Assembly: GCF_014635585.1 (NCBI RefSeq)
Contig: NZ_BMDC01000001.1
Span: forward strand, 782,139-846,138
Direction: 5' to 3'
Length of the DNA stretch: 64,000 nucleotides
Origin: Rothia aerolata
GTDB taxonomy: Bacteria > Actinomycetota > Actinomycetes > Actinomycetales > Micrococcaceae
The notes beneath the pieces were generated by a model, which did not search any database, was not told where the DNA came from, and saw nothing but the letters and a program-made list of their open reading frames with translations. Position 1 is the stretch's first letter; the number at the start of each line of letters is the position of its first letter. The position numbers were made by a program, and so were the translations under genes. Positions 17,723 to 26,493 of the stretch are shown piece by piece.

Positions 17723-19240
17723 ATGACCGTAATGCACAAGGTCCGCGTATACAAGTCCGAAGAGAACCTTCCCCGCGAAGACCAGCTCGCCTTTAAAATC
17801 GCCCAGGTTGCCGCCGACCCCGTAGAGGTGAGCCCCGAGGTTGAGGAAATGGTCATCAACCGCATCCTTGATAACGCCTCGGTTGCCATTGCTTCGCTGA
17901 ACCGCGGCCCTATTGTTTCTGCCCGAGGCCAGGCGCTGGCTGCCCGCCCCGGCCCCGGCGGCTCGGGTTCCACTGTTTTCGGGGTGGACGCCGCCACTAA
18001 GGTTTCTCCCGAATGGGCGGCCTGGGCCAACGGTGTGGCGGTGCGCGAGCTGGACTACCACGATACTTTTCTGGCAGCGGAGTACTCCCACCCCGGAGAT
18101 AATATTCCTCCGATTTTGGCGGTGGCCCAGCACATGGGCGCCACCGGCAAAGACCTGGTGCGCGGTATTGCGACCGGCTACGAGATTCAGGTGGATCTGG
18201 CCAAGGCAATCTGCCTGCACAAGCACAAGATTGACCACGTTGCCCACCTGGGCCCCTCGGCGGCAGCGGGTATCGGCACCCTGCTGAAGCTCGATACCGA
18301 GACCATCTTCCAGGCGGTTGGCCAGGCCCTGCACACCACCACCGCCACCCGCCAGTCCCGCAAGGGCGAAATCTCCACCTGGAAGGCCCACGCCCCCGCT
18401 TTCGCCGGAAAAATGGCGGTTGAGGCGGTAGACCGGGCCATGCGGGGCCAGACCTCCCCGGTGCCCATTTACGAGGGTGAGGACGGCGTGATTGCCTGGC
18501 TGCTGGACGGCCCCGATGCCCGCTATGAGGTTCCCCTCCCCGCTCCCGGCGAGGCTAAGCGCGCCATTCTTGATACCTACACCAAGGAGCACTCAGCAGA
18601 GTACCAGGCCCAGGCATGGATTGACCTGGCCCGCAAGCTCCACCGCGAGCACCCCGAGTTCGCCAACCCCGAGAACATCGAGAAGATTGTTCTGCATACC
18701 TCCCACCACACCCACTATGTGATTGGCTCGGGCGCCAACGATCCGCAGAAGTACGACCCTACGGCTACCCGCGAAACCCTGGATCACTCCATTCCCTACA
18801 TCTTCACCGTGATGCTCCAGGACGGCGAGTGGGACCACGTTGCCTCCTACGCCCCCGACCGCGCCCAGCGGGCTGAGACCGTAGCGCTGTGGCACAAGGT
18901 CACCACCGAAGAAGACCCCGAGTGGACCCGCCGCTACCACTCCCTGGATCCCCAGGAGAAGGCCTTTGGTGGCCGGGCGGAGATTACCCTGGCCGACGGC
19001 ACGGTCTTCACCGAAGAAATAGCCGTAGCAGACGCTCACCCGCTCGGCGCTCGTCCTTTCGCCCGCGAAGACTACATCGGCAAGCTGCGCAAGCTGGCCG
19101 AGGGCACAATCGACGAGAAAGAACTCAATCGCTTTATCGAAGCAACCGAAAACCTCTCCTCGCTTGAGGCCGGTGACCTTGACCTACTCAACGTCACCGC
19201 GGCAATCGAGCTGGAGAAAGCTCAGGGAGGTATCTTCTAA
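17723..19240 (+). CDS. prpD: 2-Methylcitrate dehydratase
   Basis: Dehydrates 2-methylcitrate to 2-methyl-cis-aconitate. The 505-residue product fits the MmgE/PrpD family, with a helical domain containing [26 protein letters not shown] (conserved D and H residues) and [15 protein letters not shown], and a C-terminal domain with [12 protein letters not shown]. The start at 17723 has GAGG upstream and removes 36 non-homologous residues from the open frame. Its TAA overlaps the prpB ATG by one base. Together with prpB and prpC it completes the cycle. Confidence 0.95.
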   Translation: MTVMHKVRVYKSEENLPREDQLAFKIAQVAADPVEVSPEVEEMVINRILDNASVAIASLNRGPIVSARGQALAARPGPGGSGSTVFGVDAATKVSPEWAAWANGVAVRELDYHDTFLAAEYSHPGDNIPPILAVAQHMGATGKDLVRGIATGYEIQVDLAKAICLHKHKIDHVAHLGPSAAAGIGTLLKLDTETIFQAVGQALHTTTATRQSRKGEISTWKAHAPAFAGKMAVEAVDRAMRGQTSPVPIYEGEDGVIAWLLDGPDARYEVPLPAPGEAKRAILDTYTKEHSAEYQAQAWIDLARKLHREHPEFANPENIEKIVLHTSHHTHYVIGSGANDPQKYDPTATRETLDHSIPYIFTVMLQDGEWDHVASYAPDRAQRAETVALWHKVTTEEDPEWTRRYHSLDPQEKAFGGRAEITLADGTVFTEEIAVADAHPLGARPFAREDYIGKLRKLAEGTIDEKELNRFIEATENLSSLEAGDLDLLNVTAAIELEKAQGGIF

Positions 19241-20151
19241 TGCTGTTTTCACAAAAAACCGCCGCCGAAAAGCGCAAGCACCTTCGGGAGATTCTTGCCT
19301 CGGGTAAGACCCTACAGTTCCCCGGCGCCTTCACTCCCCTCTCAGCCCGCCTGATTGAGGAGAAGGGCTTTGACGGAATTTACATCTCCGGCGCCGTGCT
19401 GGCTAACGAACTGGGCTACCCCGATATTGGCCTGACTTCACTGACCGAGGTTGCCCAGCGCGCCGGCCAGATTGCACGACTGACTGACTTACCCGCCATT
19501 GTGGACGCCGACACCGGCTTTGGCGAGCCCATGAACGTTGCCCGTACTATCCAGGAGCTAGAAGAGGCTGGTCTGGCTGGCTGCCACATTGAAGACCAGT
19601 TTAACCCCAAGCGCTGCGGCCACTTAGACGGTAAGAATATCGTGGACGAAGACACCGCGGTGAAGCGCATTCGCGCGGCAGCCCAGGCCCGGCGCGATGA
19701 GAATTTTCTGATTATGGCCCGCACCGACCTGCGCGGTATCGACACCCTTGAGGCGGCTATTGAGCGTATGAAGGTGCTGGTGGACGCCGGTGCCGATGCG
19801 ATCTTCCCCGAAGCGATGAAGGATCTCTCAGAGTTTCAGGCAGTGCGCGATGCGCTGGAGGTTCCAGTACTGGCCAACATGACCGAGTTCGGCAAATCGG
19901 CGCTCTATACCAAATCGGATTTTGAGAAGATCGGTATCAACCTGATTATCTACCCGGTAACCCTGTTGCGTTCTTCCCTGGGCGCTATGGAGCGGGTCTT
20001 GGACACCATCGAGGCAGAGGGTACCCAGGAATCCTACGTTGATCAGATGTTCACCCGCGCCCGTCTCTACGACCTGGTTGATTACGAGGCCTATAACACC
20101 TTCGACACCGGAATCTTCAATTTTGAAGTACCCGACCGTTTTAAGTCCTAA
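19240..20151 (+). CDS. prpB: 2-Methylisocitrate lyase
   Basis: Cleaves 2-methylisocitrate to pyruvate and succinate. The 303 residues of the PEP-mutase/isocitrate-lyase barrel include the catalytic-cysteine loop KRCGHLDGK, preceded by GCHIEDQ, and DADTGFGEP for magnesium binding. MARTDLRGIDTLEAAIERM and ANMTEFGKS also match PrpB rather than larger isocitrate lyases. The start codon overlaps the prpD stop (TAATG), indicating coupled translation. Confidence 0.97.
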   Translation: MLFSQKTAAEKRKHLREILASGKTLQFPGAFTPLSARLIEEKGFDGIYISGAVLANELGYPDIGLTSLTEVAQRAGQIARLTDLPAIVDADTGFGEPMNVARTIQELEEAGLAGCHIEDQFNPKRCGHLDGKNIVDEDTAVKRIRAAAQARRDENFLIMARTDLRGIDTLEAAIERMKVLVDAGADAIFPEAMKDLSEFQAVRDALEVPVLANMTEFGKSALYTKSDFEKIGINLIIYPVTLLRSSLGAMERVLDTIEAEGTQESYVDQMFTRARLYDLVDYEAYNTFDTGIFNFEVPDRFKS

Positions 20152-20178
20152 CACTTTTTGATTCAAAGGAGAATCACC

Positions 20179-21318
20179 ATGACCGAAGCAGATATTAAAA
20201 AAGGGCTCGCCGGAGTAGTAGCTGACTACACCGCTATCTCCAAGGTCAACGCCGAGACCAACTCCCTGCTCTACCGCGGCTATCCGGTACAGGATCTCTC
20301 CGCCAAGGTGGGAACCTTCGAGGAGGTTGCTCTGCTGTTGTGGGACGGCGAGCTGCCCGACTCCCAGCGGCTGAGCGAGTTTGAGCGCTTTGAGCGCTCC
20401 CACCGTGCCTTAGATGAGAAGCTCAAAGCGGTGATTGATGCCCTGCCCACGGACTGCCACCCCATGGATGTCTGCCGCACCGCGGTCTCTTTCTTGGGTG
20501 CGGCCGATCCGCTCTCAGAGGACTCCTCCGAGTCAGCCAATATGGAAAAGGCATGGTCACTTTTTGCCACCATGCCGGCGGTCGTTTGCTACGACCAGCG
20601 GCGGCGTCGCGGTGAAGAAATCATTGCCCCGCGGGAGGATCTCGACTACTGCGACAACTTCCTCTATATGGCCTTTGGCGAGGTGCCCAGCCCCGAGGTT
20701 AAAGAAGCCTTCAAGGTCTCAATGGTGCTCTACGCCGAGCACTCCTTTAACGCCTCCACCTTCACCGCGCGCGTCATTACCTCCTCCCTCTCCGACCTGC
20801 ATTCGGCCATCACCGGCGCAATCGGGGCGCTGAAAGGCCCCCTGCACGGCGGCGCTAACGAGGCGGTACAGCACACCTTTGACGAAATCGGTGTAATCGA
20901 GGGTGAGTCAGAGGCAGACGCCAAGGCCCGCGCTAAGGCATGGATGGACGACGCTCTGGCGGCCAAGAAGAAAGTGATGGGCTTCGGCCACCGGGTCTAT
21001 AAGAACGGTGACTCGCGCGTGCCCACCATGCAGGATGCTTTCTTCGACATGGTGCGCTACTTCGACCGCGAAGACATGATTGGCCTCTACAAGGGTCTGG
21101 CAGAATCCATGGACGAAGCCAAGGGAATCAAGCCCAACCTGGACTACCCCGCCGGCCCCACCTACCACCTGATGGGCTTTGACACCCCCACCTTCACCCC
21201 CATCTTTGTCTGCTCCCGCCTCACCGGCTGGACAGCCCACGTGATGGAGCAGCTGGCAAATAACTCGCTGATTCGCCCGCTGTCTGCCTACAACGGGGTA
21301 GATGAGCGCTCAGTATAA
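20179..21318 (+). CDS. prpC: 2-Methylcitrate synthase
   Basis: Condenses propionyl-CoA with oxaloacetate. The 379-residue protein is of the short type II-like citrate synthase class, with LLYRGYPVQDLSAKVGTFEEVALLLWDGELP at the N-terminus, catalytic histidines in GPLHGGANEAVQ and GFGHRVYKNGDSR, and the FDTPTFTPIFVCSRLTGWTAHVMEQ C-terminal region. The ATG at 20179 has AAAGGAG seven bases upstream. It could also act as a citrate synthase, but the operon supports methylcitrate. It ends 11 bases from the convergent gntR gene. Confidence 0.93.
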   Translation: MTEADIKKGLAGVVADYTAISKVNAETNSLLYRGYPVQDLSAKVGTFEEVALLLWDGELPDSQRLSEFERFERSHRALDEKLKAVIDALPTDCHPMDVCRTAVSFLGAADPLSEDSSESANMEKAWSLFATMPAVVCYDQRRRRGEEIIAPREDLDYCDNFLYMAFGEVPSPEVKEAFKVSMVLYAEHSFNASTFTARVITSSLSDLHSAITGAIGALKGPLHGGANEAVQHTFDEIGVIEGESEADAKARAKAWMDDALAAKKKVMGFGHRVYKNGDSRVPTMQDAFFDMVRYFDREDMIGLYKGLAESMDEAKGIKPNLDYPAGPTYHLMGFDTPTFTPIFVCSRLTGWTAHVMEQLANNSLIRPLSAYNGVDERSV

Positions 21319-21329
21319 GGGAACTCCCC

Positions 21330-22022
21330 TTAGAGGTTGGCCATAAAGTAGTCGCTTGACTTGGCAAGATAGCTACGCAGGGCTTTCTGAGCGGCTACTT
21401 TCTCGCCAGCCTCTATGAGTTCTAAGAGCTCCGCGTTGAGGTCAACAAACTGGGCGTGAAAATCCACCACGGTCACAAAGCTGAAGAAGAGCAGGCGCAT
21501 CTCTGCCAGCGCAGAGCTCATCAGGGTATCGAGCCGAAGGCTACCAGCCTGGGCCACCAGCAGACGGTGGAAGTCCTGGTTCGCTGACGCCATAGCCGAG
21601 ACAGACCCGGCGGCTCGAGCCTGCCGGGCTTTCTCAATGACGGCGCGGATCGCGGGCTTCTCGCCGGGGCCTGAAAGCTCAATGGCCGTGGATTCTAGAG
21701 CCAGGCGCATCACCATCAGCTCAGAAATTTGCTCCTTATCGGGGCTTGCCACAAATACGCCGCGGTTAGGAATCTGCTCCACCAGGTTCTGGGCAGACAG
21801 TACGGTAAAGGCCTGGCGCAGGGTATTGCGGGAGATTCCCAGCTCGGCAGAGATTTTCTGCTCGGAGAGCTTACAGCCGGGCACCAGAGCGCCGTCATTC
21901 ATGGCTTTTTTCAGCACCTTCACCGCCCAGGCTGTAGCGTGGGCGTGTGAAGGTGCTGGCAAAGACCCAGCTATCTCTTTGAGGCTGGGAACAAGGTCTA
22001 GGGTTGTGGTTTCTGGATTCAC
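21330..22022 (-). CDS. GntR-family (FCD) regulator of the 5-oxoprolinase locus
   Basis: Full-length 230-residue regulator with a winged helix (VKVLKKAMNDGALVPGCKLSEQKISAELGISRNTLRQAF) and an FCD domain with a helical ligand pocket (MASANQDFHRLLVAQAG). It is the last gene of the pxpA-pxpBC-biotin carboxylase transcript, starting 22 bases after the carboxylase stop. By position it should regulate that operon and the divergent transporter; the ligand could be 5-oxoproline. The two GntR proteins of this window are clearly different sequences. Confidence 0.85.
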   Translation of the reverse strand: MNPETTTLDLVPSLKEIAGSLPAPSHAHATAWAVKVLKKAMNDGALVPGCKLSEQKISAELGISRNTLRQAFTVLSAQNLVEQIPNRGVFVASPDKEQISELMVMRLALESTAIELSGPGEKPAIRAVIEKARQARAAGSVSAMASANQDFHRLLVAQAGSLRLDTLMSSALAEMRLLFFSFVTVVDFHAQFVDLNAELLELIEAGEKVAAQKALRSYLAKSSDYFMANL

Positions 22023-22044
22023 ACACCTATTTTAGGGGTCAGCC

Positions 22045-23802
22045 TCAAGATTTTTCGGCAAAGCGAACCAGCACATCACCGGCAGCTACGCGATCTCCGG
22101 TAGACAGCGGAAGCTCAGCCACCGTACCCGCGGCATCGGAGTAAACGGGCACCTCCGTTTTCATGGCTTCCAGCAAAGCCACCTGGTCCCCGGCAGAAAC
22201 CGCATCACCTTCAGCAACCAGCAACCGAATCACAGAACCCGCCATGGGGGCGGTCACCGCCGCAGCGGCGTCGTCCTGAGAATCCTCGGCAAGCCCCTGC
22301 CCCGAGCCCATCGAGGCAAAGACCGCATCGGGCATGCCCACCTGCTTGGGCGAGCCGTCAATTTCCAGGGTAAAGCGGGTCATACCCGTGCCCGGAAAGC
22401 TTCGAGCGCCCACCGGCAGCAGGCCCTGCTGATAGGCCGGGTCGATCTCTAGCTGCTCCCCCAGCTCGTTATCAATCCAGGTGGTGTAGATGCCCAGCTC
22501 GCCATCCTCGGCGGTGAAAGCGGGGTGCTCCATCATCATGCGGCTAAAAGGAATCACGGTGGCGATACCCTGAATTTCCAGCTGTTTGAGGGCAAAGCGG
22601 GCACGGTTGATAGCGCGCTGGCGAGTGGTGCCGGTGACAATCAATTTAGCGAGCATGGAATCGAAGCTACCGTCGATCACGGTGCCGTCTCGCACGCCCG
22701 AATCCCAGCGGATACCGTGGCCGGTGGGCACGTTGATAGCCTCGATGGTACCGGCTGAGGGCAGGAAACCCCGGGCCGGGTCTTCGGCGTTGATACGGAA
22801 CTCGATAGCGTGCATCTTCGGCCGGGGCATCTCGGTGAAGGCCAGGGGCTTACCAGCGGCAATATCCAGCTGCATGCGCACCAGGTCTACCCCGGCGCTT
22901 TCCTCGGTGACCGGGTGCTCCACCTGAATACGGGTATTGACCTCAAGGAAGGAAACGGTGCCGTCTGCGGCAATGAGGAACTCACAGGTTCCCACGCCCA
23001 GGTACCGAGCCTCACGGAAAATATCCCGCGAGGCCTTTTCTAGCAGGGCAACCTGCCCATCGCTGAGGAAGGGGGCGGGCGCTTCTTCGATGAGCTTCTG
23101 GTGCCGCCGCTGGAGCGAGCAGTCGCGGGTGCCCAGCACGACGACGCCGCCGTGGGAATCTGCCGCCACCTGGGTTTCCACGTGGCGGGGCTTCTCTAGA
23201 AACCGCTCCACAAAACATTCGCCGTTTCCAAAGGCACCCACCGCTTCGCGGACCGCCGCTTCAAAGGCTGACTCGACCTCAGAGAGATCTCGCACCACGC
23301 GCATGCCGCGGCCACCACCGCCGTGGGCTGCCTTGATGACGATGGGCAGACCGTGCTCCTCGGCAAAAGCGCGGGCGCCGTCGGGGCCGTCCACCGGGCC
23401 GTCGCTGCCCGGTGCCAGCGGAGCCTGCACAGCCTGAGCTATCTTGCGGGCCTTGACCTTATCCCCCAGGGCGTCGATGGTCTCGGGCGAGGGACCAATC
23501 CAGGTGAGGCCGGCGTCAATCACGGCCTGGGCGAACTCGGCATTCTCTGCCAGAAAGCCGTAACCGGGGTGAATATCGGTGGCTTCTGCCCGAGCCGCGA
23601 TCTTCATAATTTTCTCGATGTTGAGGTAGGTTTCGGCAGGAGTAGTACCCTCAAGCGCGTAGGCTTCATCGGCGAGTACGGTGTGAAGGGCCTGGGCATC
23701 TGAATCAGCGTAGACCGCAATGCTTCCAATGCCCTCCTGCGCGCAGGCTCCAATAATTCTCACAGCGATTTCACCGCGGTTGGCGATGAGTACTTTACGC
23801 AC
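22045..23802 (-). CDS. Biotin carboxylase fused to biotin carboxyl carrier domain
   Basis: Predicted 585 residues. The first 450 are an AccC-type biotin carboxylase: VRKVLIANRGEIAVRI, DIHPGYGFLAENAEFA, the ATP-binding loop KAAHGGGGRGMR and FLEVNTRIQVEHPVTEE. The last 70 are a biotinyl/lipoyl domain with the biotin lysine in LLEAMKTEV, where AMKT replaces the usual AMKM. The start is GTG with AAGGAG six bases upstream, overlapping pxpBC by eight bases. No carboxyltransferase of the AccA/D or PccB type is adjacent; instead the neighbour is a KipI/KipA fusion, the same fold as the carboxyltransferase part of urea carboxylase. Confidence 0.9.
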   Translation of the reverse strand: MRKVLIANRGEIAVRIIGACAQEGIGSIAVYADSDAQALHTVLADEAYALEGTTPAETYLNIEKIMKIAARAEATDIHPGYGFLAENAEFAQAVIDAGLTWIGPSPETIDALGDKVKARKIAQAVQAPLAPGSDGPVDGPDGARAFAEEHGLPIVIKAAHGGGGRGMRVVRDLSEVESAFEAAVREAVGAFGNGECFVERFLEKPRHVETQVAADSHGGVVVLGTRDCSLQRRHQKLIEEAPAPFLSDGQVALLEKASRDIFREARYLGVGTCEFLIAADGTVSFLEVNTRIQVEHPVTEESAGVDLVRMQLDIAAGKPLAFTEMPRPKMHAIEFRINAEDPARGFLPSAGTIEAINVPTGHGIRWDSGVRDGTVIDGSFDSMLAKLIVTGTTRQRAINRARFALKQLEIQGIATVIPFSRMMMEHPAFTAEDGELGIYTTWIDNELGEQLEIDPAYQQGLLPVGARSFPGTGMTRFTLEIDGSPKQVGMPDAVFASMGSGQGLAEDSQDDAAAAVTAPMAGSVIRLLVAEGDAVSAGDQVALLEAMKTEVPVYSDAAGTVAELPLSTGDRVAAGDVLVRFAEKS

Positions 23803-25450
23803 GGGACTCTCCTTGGTCGTCAGTGGTGGGAAGGGGGAAATAGGTAAAACGTAGGTGGCTTCCGGGAGCTGCCTGGGCCACCAGCCGCAGATCTTGGGGG
23901 TGCACCGTGGCAATCACCGGGTAGCCGCCGGTCACCGGCCTGTCTGCCAGAAAGACCACGGGTTCACCGTTGGGCGGCACCTGGATAGCCCCGGTCACCA
24001 TTCCCTCTGAGGCAAGCTCGCCGGTGCGTTTTCTTTCAAGAACCTGAGCGGGGTGAGAGTCGCCGTTTTCTTCCGGGGCCACCCCGGCGGCGTCCTGCGG
24101 ATTCTCCGCCGGCTTGAGCCGGGCTCCGATTCGGTTAGATTCGGCGGTCACCTGCCAGGTGGTCTCGGTGAAACGGGCCAGCGACTCCGGGGTAAACCAG
24201 TCGTCGCGGGGCCCGGCAATCACGCGGATTTCGGTGGGCTCCTGCTGGTTGGGCAGGGGCGCAAGCCGCTCAATGGGCTGGACGGCGCCCACCTGCTCCT
24301 GCGCCGGAGCTAGGCTAGCGCCGGCGGCCAGGGGCGGGCTACCGATACCCGAGAGGGTATCGTAAGAAACCGACTCGGCACTGACCGATGCCCTCACGCC
24401 TCCGCGCAGGGCGCAGTAGACGCGCAGGCCTCGCTCGGCAAGACCCACGTGGAGCTTCTGCCCGGCTAGCAGGGCAAAGGGCTTACCTGCGGGAACCTGC
24501 ATATCAATCTTGCCCGGTTCGGCAATGGTCGCAAAGGCCTCAGCGCCGGTGAGGGCCAGCACGGAATCCTGCTGAGCCTGGAGGGTAAAACCGCCCATCA
24601 GAGATTCCAGCACCGGCGCCGTTTCACGGTTGCCCACGGCAAAATTAGCATCGCGGGCAGAGGTTTCATCGGCAAACCCCGAGGGAGAAACACCCCAGTG
24701 AGTGAGCCCGAACCTGCCGGAATCCTGAATCAAAAGCTGGGCACCGGGGTTGGTGACCGTCAGAGCGGCCCGGTGATCAGAAACCGGGAGGACTTCCTCC
24801 TCTTTCTGAAGATCGGAGCGAACCTCGATGCTCTCGCGCACGGCTTTAAATTTCACCCTCTGGCCGGGTTCCAGCAGCGCCGGAGGGTCTTGCTTGAGAT
24901 CCCACAGCGGCGCCGCCGTCCTGCCAATCAGCTGCCAGCCGCCCGGCGACGTCCTCGGATAAACCCCCGAAAAATCTCCCGCCAAGCCCACCGCACCGGC
25001 CGGTACCGCGGTGCGCGGGGATGAACGGCGCGGCACCTTCAGCGCATTATCTTCGGCGTGCAGGTAGAAAAAACCGGGGGCGAAACCGGCGAAAGCAACG
25101 GTCCAGACCTGCTCGGTATGGGCCCTCACCACGGCCTCGGTGCTCAGGTCGGTCAGCTGCGCGACTTCGGCGAGATCATCACCGTCATAGAACACCTCAA
25201 TCACCTGCTCCTTGCCCGCCTGGGCACCGGCCTCCCCCGCGCCGTCCCACCTAAACCCTGCGCGAAACTCCCGAGCACACGAGACAGAGTCGAAACGTAC
25301 CAGCACCGTTTGGGCAGCGGGAACAAACTCCTGCGCTCCCCGCGGCGGGTGGGCCTTCAAGTGGGCGTGCACCGCCAGGGCGGTCTGCAAGTCGGAGCAG
25401 TCCACCATAACGGAGACGAGGCCAAAAGGCTTAAGTTCAATCTGTGACAT
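23795..25450 (-). CDS. pxpBC: 5-Oxoprolinase subunits B and C fused (KipI-KipA)
   Basis: A 551-residue fusion. Residues 1 to about 220 are the KipI/PxpB (allophanate hydrolase subunit 1, AHS1) domain, with FAGFAPGFFYLHAEDNALKVPR and VGLAGDFSGVYPRTSPGGWQLIGRT. From about 230 onward is the KipA/PxpC (AHS2) domain, with LIQDSGRFGLTHWGVSPSGFAD and the VIAGPRDDWFTPESLARF and GYPVIATVHPQDL stretches. With PxpA it should form the ATP-dependent 5-oxoprolinase that opens 5-oxoproline to glutamate. It starts three bases after pxpA and overlaps the carboxylase gene. Fused B/C forms are known in actinobacteria. Confidence 0.93.
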   Translation of the reverse strand: MSQIELKPFGLVSVMVDCSDLQTALAVHAHLKAHPPRGAQEFVPAAQTVLVRFDSVSCAREFRAGFRWDGAGEAGAQAGKEQVIEVFYDGDDLAEVAQLTDLSTEAVVRAHTEQVWTVAFAGFAPGFFYLHAEDNALKVPRRSSPRTAVPAGAVGLAGDFSGVYPRTSPGGWQLIGRTAAPLWDLKQDPPALLEPGQRVKFKAVRESIEVRSDLQKEEEVLPVSDHRAALTVTNPGAQLLIQDSGRFGLTHWGVSPSGFADETSARDANFAVGNRETAPVLESLMGGFTLQAQQDSVLALTGAEAFATIAEPGKIDMQVPAGKPFALLAGQKLHVGLAERGLRVYCALRGGVRASVSAESVSYDTLSGIGSPPLAAGASLAPAQEQVGAVQPIERLAPLPNQQEPTEIRVIAGPRDDWFTPESLARFTETTWQVTAESNRIGARLKPAENPQDAAGVAPEENGDSHPAQVLERKRTGELASEGMVTGAIQVPPNGEPVVFLADRPVTGGYPVIATVHPQDLRLVAQAAPGSHLRFTYFPLPTTDDQGESRA

Positions 25451-25453
25451 TGA

Positions 25454-26221
25454 CTAGCTCGCGGTAAAGGGAGCAATGTCCACGCCGTAGCCGGTCAGTT
25501 TCTCTCTGACAGCGCGGGTAATCTCCACAGCGCCCGGGGTATCGCCGTGCACGCAGACGCTCTGGGCGTCGAGTTTAACGATTGAGCCGTCTACAGCTAC
25601 AACCGTGCCCTCCAGCGCCATGCGCAGCACCCGCTCGGCAACGGCCTGCGCATCGTGGACGACGGCGCCCGGCTCGGTGCGCGGCACCAGGGTTCCCTGC
25701 GGGGTATAGCCGCGGTCAGCAAAAGCCTCGTGCACCACGGGGATATCCAGCCTCTGAGCGGCCTTCTCAATCTCAGAATTGGGCAGGCAGAGAATGGACA
25801 GGTCCCCCCCAAAATCCTTCATCGCCTGAGCAACCGCCTGTGCCTGCTTCTCGTGGTGAACAATCGCGTTATAGAGACCGCCGTGAGGCTTCACATAGCT
25901 GACCCTGCTACCGGCGGTTCTGGCAACTGCCTCCAGGGCACCCATCTGATAAATCACCGCGTTGGTGAGCTCAGCGGGAGCAATCTCCATGAAACGGCGG
26001 CCAAAACCCACCAGATCGGGATACGCAACGTGGGCACCCACAGCTACCCCGTTACGAGCGGCGGCGGTGCAGGTCTTGCGCATGGTCAGCGGATCGCCGG
26101 CATGAAAGCCGCAGGCAATATTGGCAGAGGAAACGAGGGTCATCATGGTCTCGTCGTCTCCCATTGCCCAGGAGCCAAACGCCTCACCCGAATCTGAGTT
26201 GAGGTCAACGGTCACTGCCAT
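25454..26221 (-). CDS. pxpA: 5-Oxoprolinase subunit A (LamB/YcsF family)
   Basis: The 255-residue protein begins VDLNSDSGEAFGSWAMGDDETMM, the LamB/YcsF signature in which conserved aspartates and glutamate face the active site. SSANIACGFHAGDPLTM and GVAVGAHVAYPDLVGFGRRFM follow, with YVKPHGGLYN in the middle and VCVHGDTPGAVEI near the C-terminus. It is the first gene of the leftward operon; the ATG has AAAGGA upstream. It acts with PxpBC on 5-oxoproline. Confidence 0.95.
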   Translation of the reverse strand: MAVTVDLNSDSGEAFGSWAMGDDETMMTLVSSANIACGFHAGDPLTMRKTCTAAARNGVAVGAHVAYPDLVGFGRRFMEIAPAELTNAVIYQMGALEAVARTAGSRVSYVKPHGGLYNAIVHHEKQAQAVAQAMKDFGGDLSILCLPNSEIEKAAQRLDIPVVHEAFADRGYTPQGTLVPRTEPGAVVHDAQAVAERVLRMALEGTVVAVDGSIVKLDAQSVCVHGDTPGAVEITRAVREKLTGYGVDIAPFTAS

Positions 26222-26493
26222 GTGGAGTCCTTTCTTTAGCTGGCGCAGGGGCTTATTTTTCTTGCTCTTACCGGTAGTTACTCAACGGTGGATTCTCGGG
26301 GCGTAGCTTTTCCTCCGCCGTGAAGAATTTTTTCGAGCCCTACAGGAAAAATTGTTGAACAAAATGTAATCTGTGATGTAATTCTATGACCTAGATAACC
26401 AAAATGCACAATCACCCCGTGCCGCTGTTTCGAAATTTGACCCGGGAAACCGGCTCGACCCAGTCCGCACACCTCACAGTTCAAGGAGCTCTC
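26222..26493. promoter_or_regulatory. Divergent control region between pxpA and the NRAMP-like gene
   Basis: 272 bases that hold promoters for both directions. Rightward, TTGAAC (26355-26360) and TAATTC (26379-26384) are 18 bases apart. A 7 bp direct repeat ATGTAAT (26364-26370 and 26376-26382, period 12) overlaps this promoter and is a candidate site for the locus GntR protein. I find no clear leftward promoter. Confidence 0.5.

Noticed and set aside
17696-18592. A 298-residue minus-strand frame opposite prpD
   Set aside because: Same reason: prpD on the plus strand is intact and conserved, and the antisense product looks like biased translation.
22045-23802. Housekeeping acetyl/propionyl-CoA carboxylase alpha subunit
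   Set aside because: The domain pattern fits, but overlap with pxpBC and lack of an acyl-CoA carboxyltransferase nearby favour a dedicated role; a housekeeping role is not excluded.
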